Of a DNA stretch of 64,000 bases, positions 61,117 through 64,000 are shown one piece after another (position 1 is the stretch's first letter; each line of letters opens with the position of its first letter). The stretch spans positions 46,052 to 110,051 of the forward strand of contig NZ_JAVBXD010000012.1 in assembly GCF_030756675.1 (NCBI RefSeq), given 5' to 3'. The translations under genes and the position numbers were made by a program. Under the pieces are notes generated by a model. It did not search any database. It was given only the letters and a program-made list of their open reading frames with translations, and was not told the DNA's origin. This DNA comes from Bacillus multifaciens. Lineage in GTDB: Bacteria > Bacillota > Bacilli > Bacillales > Bacillaceae_G.

Positions 61117-63099
61117 ATGTCAAAGTTGTTTAAACCATTCCACAATATGAATGTAGGAAAAAAACTGTTGCTTTCATTTTTTATTATTTTAATTTCTGCT
61201 GTGTCTGTAATTGGCGCTATGTCTTACCAAAATGCAAAGAAGAATTTTGATAGTCAAATTACAAGCAGTGCAAGTGAAAATATTAAAGTGTTAGATAGTT
61301 TAATTAATCAAATAATTGATGCAAAGTATAATGATGTTACACATTTTTCTAAAGTCATTCAGCGCAATATGCATGAAACTGATAATGGAGAAAGTATTAG
61401 GAAAATGTTTGCAGAATATGTAAGTTTACATCCTGAGACAGTGCAACTGTATGTTGGGACTGATAATGGAACATTTATTCAAGAACCGAACGTACAAATG
61501 CCAGCAGGTTATAATCCGAAAGAACGTCCTTGGTATATAGATGCAATGAAACAAAATGGGGGCGTGGCGATATCAAACCCATATAAAGACAAAACGGCTG
61601 GGGATATTGTTGTTACAGTTTCTAAAAAGTTAGATGATGGCAGCGGCGTTATTGGTATTGATTTAAAGCTTGAAAATTTATTAAAGACAACAAAAATGAT
61701 TAATATAGGGAAAAAGGGTTATGCTTTTATTTTAGATCAAAGTCAAAATGTTATAGCTCATCCACAAGAGAAGTCAGGTACAAAGGCTCCTGATGCTTGG
61801 GCGAAACCACTGTATAAAGAAAATCACGGAACATTTACATATACAGATGGTGGTTCAGATAAGAAAATGGTTTTCGCGACAAATGCGAAAACGAGCTGGA
61901 AAATTGCAGGTACGATGTACGCAAATGAAGTCACTACAGCTGCGGAACCAATATTTTACAATACGTTAATTGTTGCAGTTATTGCCCTTCTTTTAGGAGG
62001 AGTAATTATTTACTTTATTACCCTTTCGATTACGAAACCTTTAAAACAATTGGTTATTTCTTCGCATAAAATTAGTGAAGGTGATTTAACAGAAACAATT
62101 GAAGTTCGCTCAAACGATGAAATTGGTCAACTTGGAAAAGGGTTCAATGAAATGGCTGGGTCGCTGCGCGAGTTGATTTCAAGAATTAATTCGTCAGCAG
62201 GGCACGTAGCTGCTTCATCAGAAGAATTAACAGCAAGTGTAAGACAAGCAGGTGAAGCTACTGAACAAATAACAATGGCAATTGATCAAGTGTCAAGTAG
62301 TGCAGCAATACAAACAAAAGGTGTTGAACAAGGCGCGATGTTACTTCAAGAAGTGACAGAAGGAATTCAGCTTGTAGCAGATACTTCATCCTCAATCGCC
62401 ACTTCATCTGCCTATACACGTCAAAAAGCAGAAGATGGCGATAAGCTCGTTGCGCAAACGGTAAGTCAAATGCAATCGATTCATCAGTCAGTTGCAGAGT
62501 CTGATGCAATCATCCAATTATTAGATAATAAGTCAAAGCAAATTGGCGATATATTAGAAGTGATTCAAAATATTGCAGATCAAACAAATTTATTAGCATT
62601 GAACGCAGCAATTGAAGCAGCAAGGGCAGGGGAACACGGCAGAGGCTTTGCCATTGTTGCGGATGAAGTGCGTAAATTAGCTGAACAATCAAGCTCATCT
62701 TCAAACGAGATTGGAAAATTAATTACAGAAATTCAAGAGGATATGAGTAAAACAGTTAGTTCTATGAATCACGTAAATACAGAAGTGCAGTCAGGCCTTG
62801 TGATTGCCAATGAAACAAAGCAAAGCTTTACTGAAATTCTTCAATCTACAAGTGAAATCGCGAAACAAATTGATAGTATGGTTCAGACAGCAAAACAAAT
62901 GTCCAAAGGGGCAGATGAAGTATCAGTTTCAGTTGGTGAAATCGCAATAACAGCGAATAACAATGCAGCTAGCACACAAAGTGTAGCGGCATCAGCAGAA
63001 GAGCAATTGGCATCTATAGAAGAAATCAGTTCAGCAGCTGGAACATTATCACAAATGGCTGAAGAGTTACAAGTATTAATCGAAAGATTTAAAGTATAA
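61117..63099 (+). CDS. methyl-accepting chemotaxis protein, dCACHE type (copy 2)
   Basis: A 660-residue paralogue of the gene at 58085, same length, with near-identical membrane helices, HAMP and signalling region ([20 protein letters not shown] retained). Differences cluster in the sensor domain: [20 protein letters not shown] against [20 protein letters not shown], and [15 protein letters not shown] against [15 protein letters not shown]. Ligand preference has probably diverged. GGGGGAG precedes the ATG. Confidence 0.93.
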   Translation: MSKLFKPFHNMNVGKKLLLSFFIILISAVSVIGAMSYQNAKKNFDSQITSSASENIKVLDSLINQIIDAKYNDVTHFSKVIQRNMHETDNGESIRKMFAEYVSLHPETVQLYVGTDNGTFIQEPNVQMPAGYNPKERPWYIDAMKQNGGVAISNPYKDKTAGDIVVTVSKKLDDGSGVIGIDLKLENLLKTTKMINIGKKGYAFILDQSQNVIAHPQEKSGTKAPDAWAKPLYKENHGTFTYTDGGSDKKMVFATNAKTSWKIAGTMYANEVTTAAEPIFYNTLIVAVIALLLGGVIIYFITLSITKPLKQLVISSHKISEGDLTETIEVRSNDEIGQLGKGFNEMAGSLRELISRINSSAGHVAASSEELTASVRQAGEATEQITMAIDQVSSSAAIQTKGVEQGAMLLQEVTEGIQLVADTSSSIATSSAYTRQKAEDGDKLVAQTVSQMQSIHQSVAESDAIIQLLDNKSKQIGDILEVIQNIADQTNLLALNAAIEAARAGEHGRGFAIVADEVRKLAEQSSSSSNEIGKLITEIQEDMSKTVSSMNHVNTEVQSGLVIANETKQSFTEILQSTSEIAKQIDSMVQTAKQMSKGADEVSVSVGEIAITANNNAASTQSVAASAEEQLASIEEISSAAGTLSQMAEELQVLIERFKV

Positions 63100-63102
63100 T
63101 GT

Positions 63103-63140
63103 AAAAGCGTGTGAATCAAATGGTTCACGCGCTTTTCGTT
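63103..63140 (+). terminator. terminator after chemoreceptor 2
   Basis: AAAAGCGTGTGAA and TTCACGCGCTTTT (one mismatch), then CGTTTTT. Confidence 0.85.
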
Positions 63141-63271
63141 TTTGTTACGTTATTAAAGAATAAGAGGTAATATATCGTCTTGAGCGGGGAAATACAGCTG
63201 TTATAGTCGTTTATGGTACAATAAATGTACTTAGGGTATATTGAGCAAGAAGTAAGAGAGGAGTTATTTGC

Positions 63272-63640
63272 ATGCTACACGAGGAGATTACATCATTTTT
63301 TCAAGTTCTTCCACAAAAAGACGGAACACGAGGCTGGAAGTACTATATTCAAGAAGAAAAAGGTACCTATTTCATAACAAACACAATTTCATTAACAGGT
63401 ACAAGTATAGAAGTGTTTTTTAATGAAGACGATGAGATTCGTCTTGTTTTATATAAAGATGGTCAGGCGATTACAACGATTCAACGTATTACTGTTCAAA
63501 AGCTCGAAATTATAGAAGAAGAGGAAAGCCTTCAATTTGTGCTAGATCGTATGCCAAGCCGTATGATTCGATTGCAATTAAAACCATTTCTTGCAGTTGA
63601 AATGGGATTATATTGGGAAGTGTGTGAAGATTGTGAGTAA
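63272..63640 (+). CDS. hypothetical beta-rich protein
   Basis: A 122-residue soluble protein beginning MLHEEITSFFQVLPQKDGTR, with alternating strands (GTYFITNTISLTGTSIEVFF, EIRLVLYKDGQAITTIQRIT) and a tail YWEVCEDCE with CxxC. AGAGAGGAG lies upstream and a terminator follows, so the gene is credible. No family recognised. Confidence 0.65.
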   Translation: MLHEEITSFFQVLPQKDGTRGWKYYIQEEKGTYFITNTISLTGTSIEVFFNEDDEIRLVLYKDGQAITTIQRITVQKLEIIEEEESLQFVLDRMPSRMIRLQLKPFLAVEMGLYWEVCEDCE

Positions 63641-63674
63641 AAAACATCCTGTTATTAACGGATGTTTTTTATTT
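63639..63674 (+). terminator. terminator after the beta-rich protein gene
   Basis: AAAAAACATCC / GGATGTTTTTT around TGTTATTAAC. Confidence 0.9.
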
Positions 63675-63748
63675 TGTCATTCGCAGTTAATAAGAGATTG
63701 CTGTCTCAAGATTTTGAGAGTATCAAAGAAGATAAGTTGAGATAATAG

Positions 63749-63905
63749 CTATATGAATCCATTTTCATTTTCCGACATATAGATTGCTGCTATGCAGACA
63801 AAAAAGAGACTCCACTCACTTTCTCCCTTTGTTTAAACTTCGCATGTGGCAGGAAAAGGCCCTGACCGCTTTAAAGTGTACCCTTTGTAAAGGACATTTT
63901 TAAAA
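63749..63905 (-). repeat. bcr1-like repeat, copy 2 (inverted relative to copy 1)
   Basis: On the minus strand: GTCCTTTACAAAGGGTACAC, AAAGCGGTCAGGGCC, TTTCCTGCCACATGC, AAACAAAGGGAGAAAG, GCATAGCAGCAATC, AATGGATTCATATAG. At about 155 bp it matches the size of bcr1 of the B. cereus group. Copy 1 at 54024 lacks the first block. The last 95 bp of the window show no gene. Confidence 0.75.
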
Positions 63906-64000
63906 AAGCCTAGGCAGTTTTAAGAAGATGATTCCTGAATTGAATAGGGCTCATCTTTTTTAAATTCCATTGGCATCTGTCGTGATTGTAATATTTCATA

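Overview
The window looks like chromosome of a Bacillus cereus-group organism (cereus, thuringiensis, anthracis, mycoides and relatives). The supports are low-GC Firmicute codon use, strong GGAGG-type ribosome binding sites, spore genes, group-typical gene orders such as deoR-deoC-pdp-cdd, and intergenic hairpin repeats of the kind scattered through that group. No tRNA, rRNA, CRISPR array, prophage or intact insertion sequence was seen.

Layout. 1-5.4 kb is metal homeostasis: a cut-off mntH with a likely MntR box, remnants of two genes, the csoR-copA-copZ copper operon and a COG0523 metal-chaperone GTPase. 5.6-14.9 kb is a five-gene Liv-type ABC transporter followed by the deoxyribonucleoside genes deoR, deoC, pdp and cdd, where nupC has shrunk to an 18-codon remnant. 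15-23.6 kb holds a kinase-fold gene missing its 5' end, selO, a Crp/Fnr regulator, scdA behind an FNR-type palindrome, an aminopeptidase P and topoisomerase III. At 24 kb there is a composite structured repeat. 25.5-30.1 kb is a complete arsenic operon, arsR-acr3-arsC-arsD-arsA plus a HesB/IscA-like gene.

30.5-32.4 kb carries the most interesting regulation: a ribosome-mediated transcription attenuator (tiny leader ORF, anti-antiterminator, antiterminator, terminator) and further leader ORFs ahead of an Lsa-type ABC-F antibiotic-resistance gene. A second copy of the same attenuator design sits at 60.3 kb before an unknown 57-residue protein, between two tandem paralogous chemoreceptors. 32.9-37.9 kb is a CDP-sugar cluster (rfbF-like, a tandem-duplicated glycosyltransferase, an epimerase, rfbG-like) behind a candidate sigma-K promoter, so possibly for spore-surface sugar. 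38.2-53.9 kb is mixed: LysR/MFS pair, OatA-like acyltransferase, alpha/beta hydrolase, LysR plus YitT, an LCP ligase, MgtC, LysE, a methyltransferase, patatin, a YjcZ-type spore peptide and a DUF1963 protein. 54-64 kb has a secreted transglutaminase-like protein, small proteins, an RsgA paralogue, the two chemoreceptors, and inverted copies of a bcr1-like repeat near both ends.

Gene decay is a theme. Clear remnants are seen of a BNR-repeat protein, nupC, a DUF1254/DUF1214 gene, a MocR-type regulator next to its likely target lysE, and an ECF sigma gene that still has an ECF-type promoter. All identifications come from reading translations and motifs by eye; no database search was run.
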